Assembly: GCA_039707465.1 (NCBI GenBank)
Contig: CM077647.1
Span: forward strand, 179,360,776 to 179,424,775
DNA: 64,000 nt
Source: Rhabdophis nuchalis
Lineage: Eukaryota > Chordata > Lepidosauria > Squamata > Natricidae
Direction: 5' to 3'
Position numbers and translations under genes: made by a program. Every line of letters starts with the position of its first letter. Position 1 is the first letter of the stretch. The notes beneath the pieces are model-generated. The model had not been told where the DNA came from. It ran no database searches and saw nothing but the letters and a program-made list of their open reading frames with translations. Of this stretch, positions 49,001-61,900 are shown one piece after another.

Positions 49001-52000
49001 ACTTGGGAGTTAAGGGCGCAGGTGGACGGTGAATGGCCCCTCCCAGAGGAAATAAAAGAGGGAGCGCCAGGGGAGTGGAGTTTGCAGGAGACAATTCGTT
49101 CATTCCTGCATTCTCGCCGAGCGTCGCGGCGTCTGAAAGATCTCGGCCTGGCCACTCTCCAAGCCTGATCGAGGTCGGTAATTGTGAACTATCTTGAAAG
49201 ACTGTTGGGAGAGGAAAGACTTTGCGGGAGAGGAATTCACTGTCAATTAAATAAAAGGGGTTTATCGGGACGAGGACTCGACTTGGTGCCGCTGGGGGAG
49301 ACTCGGTCAGAACAATCCCGAGGATCAGCCCATAGACGTCCCAGGTTGCCCCTCACCTACTCTCCGCGAAGTCCATTTCGAGCCTGATAAACTTAGATTC
49401 TTTCCGGAGCTGTTGTCCTCTGTCCGTTATACAGCTCAGGGCTAGGCCGTCCCCAACTTCTGGGGCACCGGGAACCGGTTCCGTGGAGAGGGGTTTTTCC
49501 ATGGACCGGAAGGGACGTGGTTTCATGTGCCATGTTGGGGGATATCTCCGTTGGGAGACAAAAAAGTTGTGCGGTGATGGTTGGTAGTTAGTCAAACAAA
49601 GTCCTTAACAAACAAACAATTGCTTACAGTCACAATGAACGATTCTTCCTTCTTCCTTCCTTCTTCCTTCAGTCAGTCACAACGAGCAGCGAGCAATCAG
49701 TAGAGATATCGATCGAGCTGAGAGAGAATGAGCTCTCCTGACTTCCTCTTATTGCCGAGATAATTACAGTCTCCAATTACAGTCTCTAATTGCATCCCAA
49801 CATCTTAAAGCCACAAGGACTATTTGTCGTTTTTGGCATGCCGCAATCCGGTGCTGATCCACAGCCCAGGGTTAGGGATCCCTATCTTCTCTGATTATTC
49901 CGTAGGCAAGGTCTCTTCCCCCCGTCTCCCACATGCCATGATAGGTAATCCTCGATCTACGACAGTTTGTTTAATGATCCTTCAAAGTTACAACGGCTCT
50001 TTCAAAAGTGACTTCTGACCGGTTCTCAACCTTACGACCATTGCGACGTCCACGTGATTATGTGATTAAAATTCAGACCCTTGGCGACCGGCGTGGATTC
50101 ATGGCGGTTCGCCATATCCCGGGGGATGATGGGATTCCCCTTATGTGACCTTCTGACAAGCAAGATTCACTTAGCAACCATTTTCCTCTTAACCATTGCC
50201 GTGATTCGCTTAACGACGGTGGCAAGGAAGGTCGTAAAAAGGGGCGAAAACTTGCTTCACAACGGTCTCGCTGTGCAGCAGAAATTTGGGGCTTGGTTTT
50301 GGTCGTAAGTTGAGGACAGCCTGAACAGTTTCTCAATCCAACTGTTTTCCGATCTTGATTCTCTTTCATTTACCAAGTCCTTATTAAATTCCATTTCCGT
50401 CTCCCCACCCTCCACCCCCAACACAAGTGAGGTCATGCTGGTCAGGCCCACCCTGGCCAAGCCCCCTCCCAGGGATCAAACACAACCCTGATGAGGCCCT
50501 CGAGTTTGACACCACCCCTGTGTCAGGGATCCGACAGATGCCCTAATTAAACCATGAGCCTCGAGCCAAGCTTCAAAAGAAATCCAGTTATTTATTAGGA
50601 GCACCATGTCGGCACGTACCCGAGTGAAGTCAGCTCTGACCCCACGTCATTTACGGCCTAATTATGACCCTGTTTCCCCCATCTCCCCATTGTGTGTCGT
50701 AAATCACATTCTCCAACAGAACACTTTCGCGGGCTCTAGAGACCACTCCCCTCGGGCCGCCCCCTCCGGCCGCTGTGAGTAACCCTGAGATACAGCCTTG
50801 AGAAAGATATGCCTGGGATGTGCTTCTGTTTGTGGCTGCCGTCCGCCTTCGTCAGTTTCCCACCCCCTTTGCCTATGGCAACTCAAGAGCAGACCAGGGG
50901 ATGCTTTGCGAGTTGACACCCTGATCTATGGGAAGAACGAATAGTTCCCGGCGCTTTTCCTCTTCTTTCAGAACCGGATTTTTCGTTCCCTGGAATCCAG
51001 AGAACAGGAGAACGGGTTGGGCCCCAGACTGGATGAAGGTCTCGAGGAGTTTTTTAACCGCCGAGTCCTGAGCAACACCATCAGGTGAGCCGAGGGAGGT
51101 TCTCGGCAAGGGCGGGGACACCATTCGGCAAGAAAATCCAACCCGCGCAGGTATTAGAGAACAGGTGGTACCCGACTCAGTCGCAGGAAGGCCGAGAGGG
51201 AACTTCGATCCTAGGTAGAGGCAGATATTTCTCTCTCTCTGGGCACAGTGAGATTGTATCTGCCGAATAAAACTCCACACTGGTGACAAGTCAGGCGTCC
51301 GGCCAGTAAGCACTCAGCTCCATTCAGTTGCCCAGACTCCACCTCGCAAGGGATTTTAATGGGATCATTAAAAGAAGGTAATGATGTATAGAGTAGGTGA
51401 GACCTGTCTAAAATGTAACTGTGAGGGGATTAACCCTTCCCCATCTTCCTCCTTTCTTCCTCCTTCTCCTCCCTTCCTCTTCCTCCTCCTTCCCACTTCC
51501 TCTCCTCCTCGTTCTTCTCCTTTCTTCTTCCTCTTCCTCCCCCCTTCCACTTCCTCCCCCTCTTCCTCCTCCTCCTTCTCCTCTCCTCACTCTTCTCTTC
51601 CCCCTCCTCCTCCCTTCTTCCTCCTTCTCCTCTCCCCTTCCACTTCCTCTTCTTCCTCCTCCTTCTCCTCTCCCCCTTCGCCTCCCTCTTCCACTTCCTC
51701 CTCTCTCCTCCTCCCCCTTCTCTTCCCCCTCCCCTCCTCCTCCTCCTCCTCCTTTCTTCTTCTTCCTCCCCCTCCCGCTCTGACTTCCGCCTCTTCCTTC
51801 CACTTCCTCCACCTCTTCCTGGTCCTTCTTCTCTCCTCCTCCCCTTCTCTTCCCCTTCCTTCCCACTTCCCCCTGCCTTGGAGTCCTGGTGGACTTAAAG
51901 ATGAGCCAACCATGGGTGGCAGCAGCCAAAAAAATCCAACACAGTTCTATCCCTCTGCATTAACAGAGGGATAGAATCAGGATCACGTTTAATAATAATT

Positions 52001-52911
52001 TAATAATTAATAATAATTAATAATTTATTATATTTATCAACCGCCCCCTCTCCCCGAAGGGACTCGAGGCGGTTTAAAAGTGTTAAGACCTCTTTATAAG
52101 GCTTTGGTAAGGCCATCCTTGGAAGACGGCATCCAGTTTTGGTCACCACGATGTAGAAAAGATGTGGAGACTCTAGAAAGAGAGCAGAGAAGAGCAACCC
52201 AGAGGATTAGGGGACTGGAGGATAAAACATACGAAGGATCGCAGGAATTGGCCAGTCTAGGGAAAAGAAGGACCAGAGGAGACAGGATAACCGCCTTCCA
52301 ATATCTCAGGGGTTGCCCCAAAGAAGAGGGAGTCAAGCTATTCTCCAAAGCACCTGAAGGCGGGACAAGAAGCAATGGGTGGAAACTAAATCAAGGAGAG
52401 AGAAGCAACCTTGGAATTAAGGAGAAACTTCCTAACACAGGGAGCACATTTAACCAGTGGAACGGCTTGCCACCCGAAGTTGTAAGGGCTACGTCCCTGG
52501 TTACAGCTAAGGTCCTAACAGCAGAGGCGAGATGGCAGAGGTTGACGGCTGGGGGCGGAAACCTGGGGGCGAAATAGGCGCGGCGAAGGGGAGGAGGGGA
52601 ACGGTCTCTGGACGTTTTTCAGAAGAGACTGGACAGCCATTGGTCGGAAATAGCATAGGGGTGCCTGTTTGAGCGTGAGGTTGGGACTAGACCAGTGGTG
52701 GGCAAACCCATTCGTCAATAGAGCCAAATATCAACAGTACCACGATTGAAATTTCTTTTGAGAGCCCAAAGAAAGTGTGGCCTGTTTTGTGGGAGTGGCT
52801 AAGCGGTCATGTGACCAGGTGGGCGTGGCCAACTTGGAAAATGTGGTGAAACTCACTTAACGGCGGTCTAGCTTAGCGACCAAAATTTTGGACTCAATTG
52901 TGATCATAAGT

Positions 52912-52967
<56 letters not shown>

Positions 52968-55900
52968 TTCCTCTTTCTCTCTCTCTCCCACTTTCTTTTT
53001 CTTTCTATTTTTCTTTCTTTCTCTTTCTCTTTTTCTTTTTGTCTCTCTCTCTCTGTCTCTCTCTGTAGCTGTCTCACTCTCCTCCCTCCACCCATCTCTG
53101 TCACTCTGTATGTGTGTCTGTCTGTCTCTCTCTCTCTGATTCCTTCTCTCCCTCCCTCTCTCTGTGCCTCTCTCTGTTTGTCTCTCCCTCCCCCTCTCTC
53201 TGTCGGTCTCTCTGTGTGTCTGTCAGTCTCTCCATCCCACTCCCCCCCCCCGGGAAGCAGCAGAGGGGCCGGCATGTCGGCTGGGGAGGCTACGGCTGCC
53301 TCCTCCCGCAGCGAGCGAGCGAGTGGGGGCAGCACCTGAGGTTGCGGCGACCTTATGCGACGCCGAGGCCGTCCAGGCACCGCATGCCCACCTCCCTTCC
53401 AGCCCCATGTGGCGGGCAGCCCCGGAAAGTGTACCGCGGTGGCCGTCGGAGGGAGCTGGTGGAAACGCGCCCAGCCATCTTGTCCGACGCGCCTGCCGGG
53501 CGACCTCGGACAGCGGGAACTGCGCGTCGCAGGGCTCGGGGGCAGCAGCAGCTGCCTATGCAATAGACGGAGTCTGCCCGTGGCTGGGTGGAGGAAGAGC
53601 CACACTCGAGGGGCCAAAGAGCCGCTTGTGGCTCACGAGCCACGGTTTGCCGACCACTGGAATAGACCTCTAAAAGTCACCTCCAACTCTGTGATTCTGT
53701 CTTTGCTGACATCAACCTTTAGGAAAAGCAGTTTCCAGTTTAGTTTCCAGCTTTATCTTTAGCTCTATCCCTCATACAAGCCACTCGTAAAATCGCCCCC
53801 ATGCCCTTTACTACGCTGATTCCCCGTTGTCCTTTATTCTCAATGTCAACCTGTTCGTTTCTGCACAATCTGGTCTCTTCTTTATTACCTCCCTTTCCGA
53901 TGGGAATTTTGCCTGCTTTCCAATTTGGCGCAAATGCAATTCTAGCTGCTGTTAATTGGTTTCTTTCCTGCGCAGCTATCCTCGGATCTCGGAGAGCTGT
54001 GTGGTACGGCCGGGACTCTCCGATTCCCTCCCACCCCTTCAACGGAAGAGGAAAAAGGGGCTCTTCCATTTTCGCCGATACCGCAGCATCAAGGGAGAGC
54101 GGGACCCCGACGACCTGCCCCCCAATCCTCCCCCGCCACCCTTGGGTGGGGAGGAACCGAAAGGCCCGAGCTACTCCGTCGCCCACGAGAAAGAGTGGAA
54201 ATTGGAGCAGGATATCACAGGGGGTTCCATGCCCCTTCCAGGAATGGCGCTCGTGGGAGCGCCCGGAAGCGGGGTGAAAGGACTCCCGGGCCGTTCCAAA
54301 CAGGTGAGGAAATTTACTCCCGGGGGGAAAGGGCTGGGACGTGGTAGGTTACACCCAGGCAGGGGAAATTTTTTTATTTTATTTTATTTTATCCAATTTA
54401 TATCCCACCCTTCTCCAAAAGGACCCAGGGCGGCGCACAGGAATTTAAAAACAGCATACAAAGATAATACAAAACATATAAATTTAAAAATCTATTAAAT
54501 GGTAACCTGTGCTAAAACCAATTAAAATCCCCCAATCTAAAATTCGTCACAGTAGAGGCTATCCTAGGCCGGCTTGGTGAAATAAGTGTGTTTTTAAACA
54601 CTGGCGGAAGAGGCGGAGGTCAGTGATGGTGCGGAGTTCAGGGGGTAGGTCGTTCCACAGGGTAGGACCTGCCACAGAGAAGGCCCTTCCCCTGGGTGTC
54701 GCCAGCCGGCACTGTCTGGCCGACGGCACCCGGAGAAGGCCCTCTCTGTGGGAGCGTATCGGTCTAAGGGATGTATGGGGCAGAAGACGGTCTCGCATAT
54801 AACTAGGTTCGAGCCATGGAGCGCTTTGAAGATGGTCGTCAAAACCTTGAACCTTGAAGAAAAAAAACCAAAGCTATAAGTACAGAGAGTAGGGAGTGTG
54901 TAGTAAATTCAAATTTTATTAATTTTAATGGGGTTTGCTTGGTTTTTAACTTATTATGGGCCAAATTATTTCATATGCTTTTAAATTGTTTTAACTTTTG
55001 TATATCTGGGTTTTATTTCGGCTGTACACCGCCCTGAGTCCTTCGGGAGCAGGGCGGTATGAAAATATAGCTAAACTAAACTAAAACTAAACTTTATTGT
55101 CGTCGTACTTTTATTTATTTATTTTTTATTTTATTCGCATTTATACCCCGCCCTTCTCCAAAAAGGACCCAGGGCGGCGCACAGGAAATTAAAACATACA
55201 AGTGTAAACAAAAATATAAAATTTAAAAAGATATTAAATTTCCCCCTGTGCTAAATTCAATTTAAAATCCCCAAATTTAAAACTATCTAAAAATAGTACA
55301 AAATAAGCACAACGAAACTGGTGAATGGTGCGGTGGCCTAGAGGTAGTGCCCTCGCCTCACAATCAGGAGAGCTGTGAGTTCGATCCTAGGTAGAGACAA
55401 ATATTTTTTCTCTCTCTGGGCACGATGAGAATCTATCTGCTGAACGAAACTCCTCATTGGCAACAGGGAAAGGCATCTGGGCAGTAAAACACTCAGCTCC
55501 ATTCAGTGGTCCACCCACAAGGGACGATGGGGTCATTGGAAGAAGATAGCGATAAGTAGAGTAGGCGAGACATAGCTCAATAGTAGCAACTGTGAGAGGG
55601 ATCTTGGGAGTCCTAGTGGACAACCATTTAAATAGGAGCCAGCCGTGGGCAGCAGCTGCCAAAAAAGCCAACCCAGTTCCAGGCTGCATCAACAGAGGGA
55701 GAGAATCAAGATCACGTGAAGTGTTGATACCACTTTATAAGGCCTTGGGAAGGCCACACTTGGAATATTTGCATTCAGTTTTGGTCACCACGATGTAGAA
55801 AAGACGTGGAGACTCTAGAAAGAGTGCAGAGAAGAGCAACCAAGAGGATTAGGGGACTGGAGACTAAAACATATGAAGAACGGTTGCAGGAACTGAGTAG

Positions 55901-58900
55901 GTCTAGTTTAATGAAAAGAAGGACTTAGGAGAGACATGATAGCAATCTTCCAATATCTCAGGGGTTGCCACAAAGAAGAGGGAGTCAAACTATTCTCCAA
56001 AGCACCTGAGGGTAGAAGAAGAAGCAATGGGTGGAAACTAATCAAGGAGAGAAGCAACGTAGAACTGAGGAGAAATTTCCTGACAGTGAGAACAATTAAT
56101 CAATGGAACAATTAACCAGTGGAACAATTAATCAGTGGAACAATTAATCAGTGGAACAATTAATCAGTGGAACAATTAATCAGTGGAACTTCTGTCTCCA
56201 GAAGTTGTGAATGCCCCAACACTGCAAGTCTTTAAGAGGATGTTGGATAGCCATTTGTCTGAAACGGGATAGGGCTTCCTGCCTAGGCAGGGAGTTGGAC
56301 TAGATGACCTCCAAGGTCCCTTCCGACTCTTATTATTCTGTAAGGCTCTCCTGCTTGAGCAGGGGGTTGGACTAGAAGACCTCTAAGGTCCCTTCCGACT
56401 CTTGTTTTTCCTTAAGGCTCTCCTGCTTGAGCAGGGGGTTGGACTGGAAGACCTCTAAGGTCCCTTCCGACTCTTGTTATTCTGTAAGGCTCTCCTGCTT
56501 GAGCAGGGGGTTGGACTAGAAGACCTCTAAGGTCCCTTCCGACTCTTGTTTTTCCTTAAGGCTCTCCTGCTTGAGCAGGGGGTTGGACTAGAAGACCTCT
56601 AAGGTCCCTTCCGACTCTTGTTTTTCCTTAAGGCTCTCCTGCTTGAGCAGGGGGTTGGACTAGAAGACCTCTAAGGTCCCTTCCGACTCTTGTTTTTCCT
56701 TAAGGCGCTCCTGCTTGAGCAGGGGGTTGGACTGGAAGACCTCTAAGGTCCCTTCCGACTCTTGTTATTCTGTAAGGCTCTCCTGCTTGAGCAGGGGGTT
56801 GAACTAGATGACCTCTAAGGTCCCTTCCGACTCTTGTTATTCTGTAAGTCTCTCCTGCTTGAGCAGGGGGTTGGACTAGATGACCTCTAAGGTCCCTTCC
56901 GACTCTTGTTATTCTGTAAGTCTCTCCTGCTTGAGCAGGGGGTTGGACTAGATGACCTCTAAGGTCCCTTCCGACTCTTATTATTCTGTAAGGCTCTCCT
57001 GCTTGAGCAGCGGGTTGGACTGGAAGACCCCTAAGGTCCCTTCCAACTCTTGTTATTCTGTAAGTCTCTTCTGCTTGAGCAGGGGGTTGGACTAGATGAC
57101 CTCTAAGGTCCCTTCCGACTCTTATTATTCTGTAAGGCTCTCCTGCTTGAGCAGGGGGTTGGACTAGAGGACCTCCAAGGTCCCTTCCAACTCTGCTGTT
57201 GTGTTGTATTGTAGTGTATGGATAGCAGAATTCCAGGATTTGAGGGGCTGCCACACACAGAGGGGTGGCCACTTATTTTCCAAAGCACTAGGAGGCAGGG
57301 CAAGAAGCAATGGGTGGAAACTAACCAAGGAGAGAAGCAACCTTGGAATTAAGGAGAAGCTTCCTAACAGAGAAGACAATTAACCCGTGGGACAGCTTGC
57401 CACCAGACATTGTCGGGGCTTCATCCCTGGAGATTTTTAAGAAAAAGACTCGACAGCCCGCCTGTCTGAAATAGTATAGGGTCCCCTGCTCGAGCAGGGG
57501 GGGGGGTGTCAGACTAGATAACAACAACAGAGTTGGAAGGGACCTGGCAGGTCATCTAGTCCAACCCACCCACCCCCACCCAAGCAGGAGACGCTCCCTC
57601 TGCCTCTACCTAGGATCGAACTCACAACCTCCTGATTGGGAGGCGAGAGCGCCCCCTCTAGGCCACAGCTGCAGGTATAAGACCTCCGAGGTCCCGCCCG
57701 GCTCTCTTCTGATGTATTGCACACTAAGGCAATTTTCCTTTCCCTCCCAAAATAAGATGCCCACTCCCGATGCAGAGAGGGCCCCGAGCGACGGACGGAG
57801 GAGCGAGTTACTACAGCCATCGCGCGTCCAAGGAGTAGCGCTGCCGGGCATGGAACGGGCTAAAGGTTGGAGTTTGGATGCTAAACTGGAGGTAACTGTC
57901 CGTCACGGGAACAAAGGCGGATTGTGGGAACGGGGGAACATGGAGGATCATTGGGGTAAGCGGGAAAAATATCACTTAATGGCGAGACCGCAATGTGTTT
58001 GCAGCTACCAAAAAGGTCGACGCAATTCTAGACTGGATAGTGGGCCGGTCCTGGAGTCCGGGGAAGGCTCTGAGGAGGGCTCTGCGTTGGAGGCAGAGAG
58101 GGGGCCAGGGCCGTTTGTCAGTTATCAGCTGCCTTCGGAGTCCGACATCCGTGAGGCAGACGAACAGCTGGAGCCTGTTCCCAGTGTGCGCATGCGCAGA
58201 GATACCAGGCTAAGGGAACAGCTAAAGAACGGGTCAACTCAGGAGTAAGGCTACAGGCAGACGATGAATGTCCCTTCACAGAGGAAATAAAAAGAGGGAG
58301 CGCCCGGGGAGTGGAGTTTGCAGGAGTCAGACATCTGCGAAGCAGAAGAACAGCTGGGGCCTCTTCCCAGTGTGCGCATGCACAGAGATGCCAGACAAAA
58401 GGAAGAGCTAAAGAACAGGGGTCGACTCAGGAGTAAGGCTAGAGGTGGACAACGAATGGCTCCTCCCAGAGGAAATAAAAGAGGGAGCGCCCGGGGAGTG
58501 GAGTTTGCAGGAGTCAGACATCCGCGAGGCAGACAAACAGCTGGAGCCTGTTCCCAGGGTGCGCACGGGCAGAGCTGCCAGACAAAAGGAAGAGCTAAAG
58601 AACAGGGGTCGACCCAGGAGTAAGGCTAGAGGTGGACGACGAATGGCTCCTCCCAGAGGAAATAAAAGAGGGAGCGCCCGGGGAATGGAGTTTGCAGGAG
58701 ACAATCTGTTCGCTTCATTGGTTGGTGACTCTCTGAGACTCCTGGCCACGTTTTGCAGATATTGGCCCAGGACAAACACCGGGCTGCATCCGGCGAGCGG
58801 GGGTGGGTGGGGTGGGGGGCAGAAGGCATGCACACACATCCGTTCCCCGTTTTGGGCCTAGTAGGCCTCCCTCAGCCTCTTGGGAGCAAAAATGGGCTGC

Positions 58901-61900
58901 GGGTGGAGGGGGAATGTCACTCCTACCCACGTTTCCCCCACCATTTTTTGGGCCTAGTATGCCTTCTGGGATAAAAAATGGGCCAAGGGATCATACACAC
59001 ACACCCCTCTCTCCATTTTGGGCCTAGTAGGCCTCCCTGCAGCGTCCTGGGAGCAAAAATGGGCCGAACGGAGGAGGGAGCATTGCCATACACACACATG
59101 CTCCCCCTCCCTGCCCTTCACACATGCATGCGTGACCCACGCCCCTACTCCTGCATGCGCCCACATCTCCCGCACAGACCCGGAAATCAGCTGGCCGGTG
59201 GGAGGCACGTTGGAGCTGAGCTGGGGCTGCGCCACGCGGGCCCTAGCTTCGCCATCTCGGGTCTCCCGCTTGAGCAGGGGGTGGTGGGGGTTGGAGTAGA
59301 AGACCTCCAAGGTCCCTTCCGTTATTCCGGCCCGTGGGGCGTAACTCCTCGGTTTTCTTCTTTGGGTAGAGCGTTGAAATGGAGCAGAGGACCGGAAGTC
59401 TACGGGAGCAGCACAGGAGACGGTCTTCGGACGACACCGGTAGGCAGCAACGTCCAACCTTCTTTATTTTTATTTTATTTATTTTAATTAAATTTATACC
59501 CCGCCCTTCTCCGGAGAGGACCCAGGGCGGCGCACAGGAATTAAAAAACATACAAAATGACAAAATACAAAATTTAAAAGACATATTAAATTCCCATCCT
59601 ATGCTACAATCCAATTAAAATCCCCAAATTAAAACTGTCTAAAATAGTCCCAGCGGAAGGTTACGCTAGGCCGGCTTGGTGAAAGAGATGTGTCTTTAGA
59701 CACTGGCGGAAGAGGCGGAGGTCCGAGATGGTGCGAAGTTCAGGGGGGTAGGTCGTTCCAAAGGGCGGGGCCCGCCACAGAGAAGGCCCTTCCCCTAGGT
59801 GTCGCCAGTCGGCATTGCCCGGCCGACTGGCATCTCAGCTCGCGTCCCCGCTCCCCTTACGAATATGAGTCTGGGGGCATCGTGGGGCCAAAGGAGGCTC
59901 CAGTGCCCCCACGGGGGACTTCAAGGGGTCGGCGGCTTAAAATCGGGGACGTCAAAGAAGGAAGGGGTTCTTTCCCAACCTCAAATGTTCTATTTATTGG
60001 TCCTGCCTTGTTGACTTTAATCCAAGTGGGGAAGGTACTTACTACTTTTCCCGCGCCTGTTTTCCCCACAACAACCCTGCGAGGTGAGTTGACTTAGAGA
60101 GAGGGGAGGGGGACTGGACCACCCAGCTGGCTTTCATGCCTGAGGCAGGACTAGAACTCACCGTCTCCCGGTGATTGGCCTAACGTCACCGAGCTGGCTT
60201 TCATGGCTAAGGTGGGACTAGAACTCACCGTCTCCCGGTGATTGGCCTAACGTCACCGAGCTGGCTTTCATGGCTAAGGTGGGACTAGAACTCACCGTCT
60301 CCTGGTGATTGGCCTAACGTCACCTAGCTGACTTTCATGGCTAAAATGGGACTAGAACTCTCTGTTGCCTGGTGATTGGCCTAACGTCCTCCAGCTGGCT
60401 ATTGTGCCTAGGGCAGGTCTAGAACTCACTGTCTCCCGGTGATTGGCCTAACGTCACCGAGCTGGCTTTCATGGCTAAGGTGGGACTAGAACTCACCGTC
60501 TCCTGGTGATTGGCCTAACGTCACCTAGCTGACTTTCATGGCTAAAATGGGACTAGAACTCCCTGTTGCCTGGTGATTGGCCTAACGTCCTCCAGCTGGC
60601 TATTGTGCCTAGGGCAGGTCTAGAACTCACTGTCTCCCGGTGATTGGCCTAACGTCACCGAGCTGGCTTTCATGGCTAAGGTGGGACTAGAACTCATAGT
60701 CTCCTGGTGATTGGCCCACAGTCAACCAGCGGGATTGATGCTTAAGGCAGGACTAGACTAGAACTCACCATCTCCTAATGGTTGGCCCCAAATTATCCAG
60801 CCAGCGTCATGCTTAAGGCAGGACTAGAACTTGCCTGGTGCTTAGTTCCGGGTAAGTCACCCAATGGGCTTTTATACCTAAAACAGGACTAGTCTAGAAC
60901 GCACCGTCTCCTGATACTTGGCCCCCAATCACCCAGTCGGCGTCATGCCTTGAGACATGGCATGGTCTTGAGATCGTTTTATGGGAAGAGTTCGATCCTG
61001 TGACTCCAGATGACATGGACAGGTTGCTGGGGCGCTTGAATGCCACCACATGTTTATTGGACCCGTGTCCCTCCTGGCTGGTGCTGGCCTCCCGGGAGGT
61101 TACATGAGGCTGGCTCCAGGAAATAGTGAACGCTTCCTTGAGTGAGGGGTTCTTGCCGGCCGCCTTGAAAGAGGCGATGGTGAGACCCCTCCTCAAGAAG
61201 CCTTCCCTGGACCCAGCAGTGTTGAGTAATTATCGTCCGGTCTCCAACCTTCCCTTCCTTGCGAAGGTTGTTGAGAGTGTGGTGGCATATCAGTTTCCCC
61301 GGCACCTGGAGGAAACTGTCTATCTAGACCCACGCCAGTCCGGCTTCCGACCTGGGCACAGCACGGAGACGGCATTGGTCGCGTTGGTTGATGATCTCTG
61401 GCGGGCGCGGGATAGAGGTCACTCCTCTATCCTAGTCCTATTAGGCCTCTCAGCGGCTTTCGATACCATCGACCATGGTATCCTGTTGCACCGCCTAGGG
61501 GGGGGGGGGGTAGGAGTGGGAGGCACCGTTTTGCGGTGGTTCTCCTCCTATCTCTCCGGCCGGTCACAACTTGTGTTGGCAGGGGGGCAGAGATGGGCAC
61601 CGAGGCCCCTCACTTGTGGGGTGCCTAGGGGTCGGTTCTCTCGCCTCTTCTGTTCAACACCTATATGAAGCCGCCGGGCGAGATCATCCGTGGTTTTGGG
61701 GTAGAGTACCATCAGTACGCTGATGACACCCAGCTGTACATCTCTACCACTAACCACCCCAACGATGCCGTTGATGTGATGTCCCAGTGTTTGGAGGCCG
61801 TGCGGGTCTGGATGGGGAGGAACAGGCTCCGAATCAACCCGTCCAAGACCGAGTGGCTGTGGTTTCCGGCGTCCCGATATAGCCAGCTGGCTCCATCGCT

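Noticed and set aside
55322..55380. Possible tRNA gene (A and B boxes)
   Set aside because: No acceptor stem or proper anticodon arm; the body continues as a SINE seen five times in the window.
57892..57955. Exon 27 extended to the donor gtaagc at 57956
   Set aside because: Exon 28 would then enter in a frame that stops at its third codon; the gtaact donor keeps the conserved RRRSSDDT frame.
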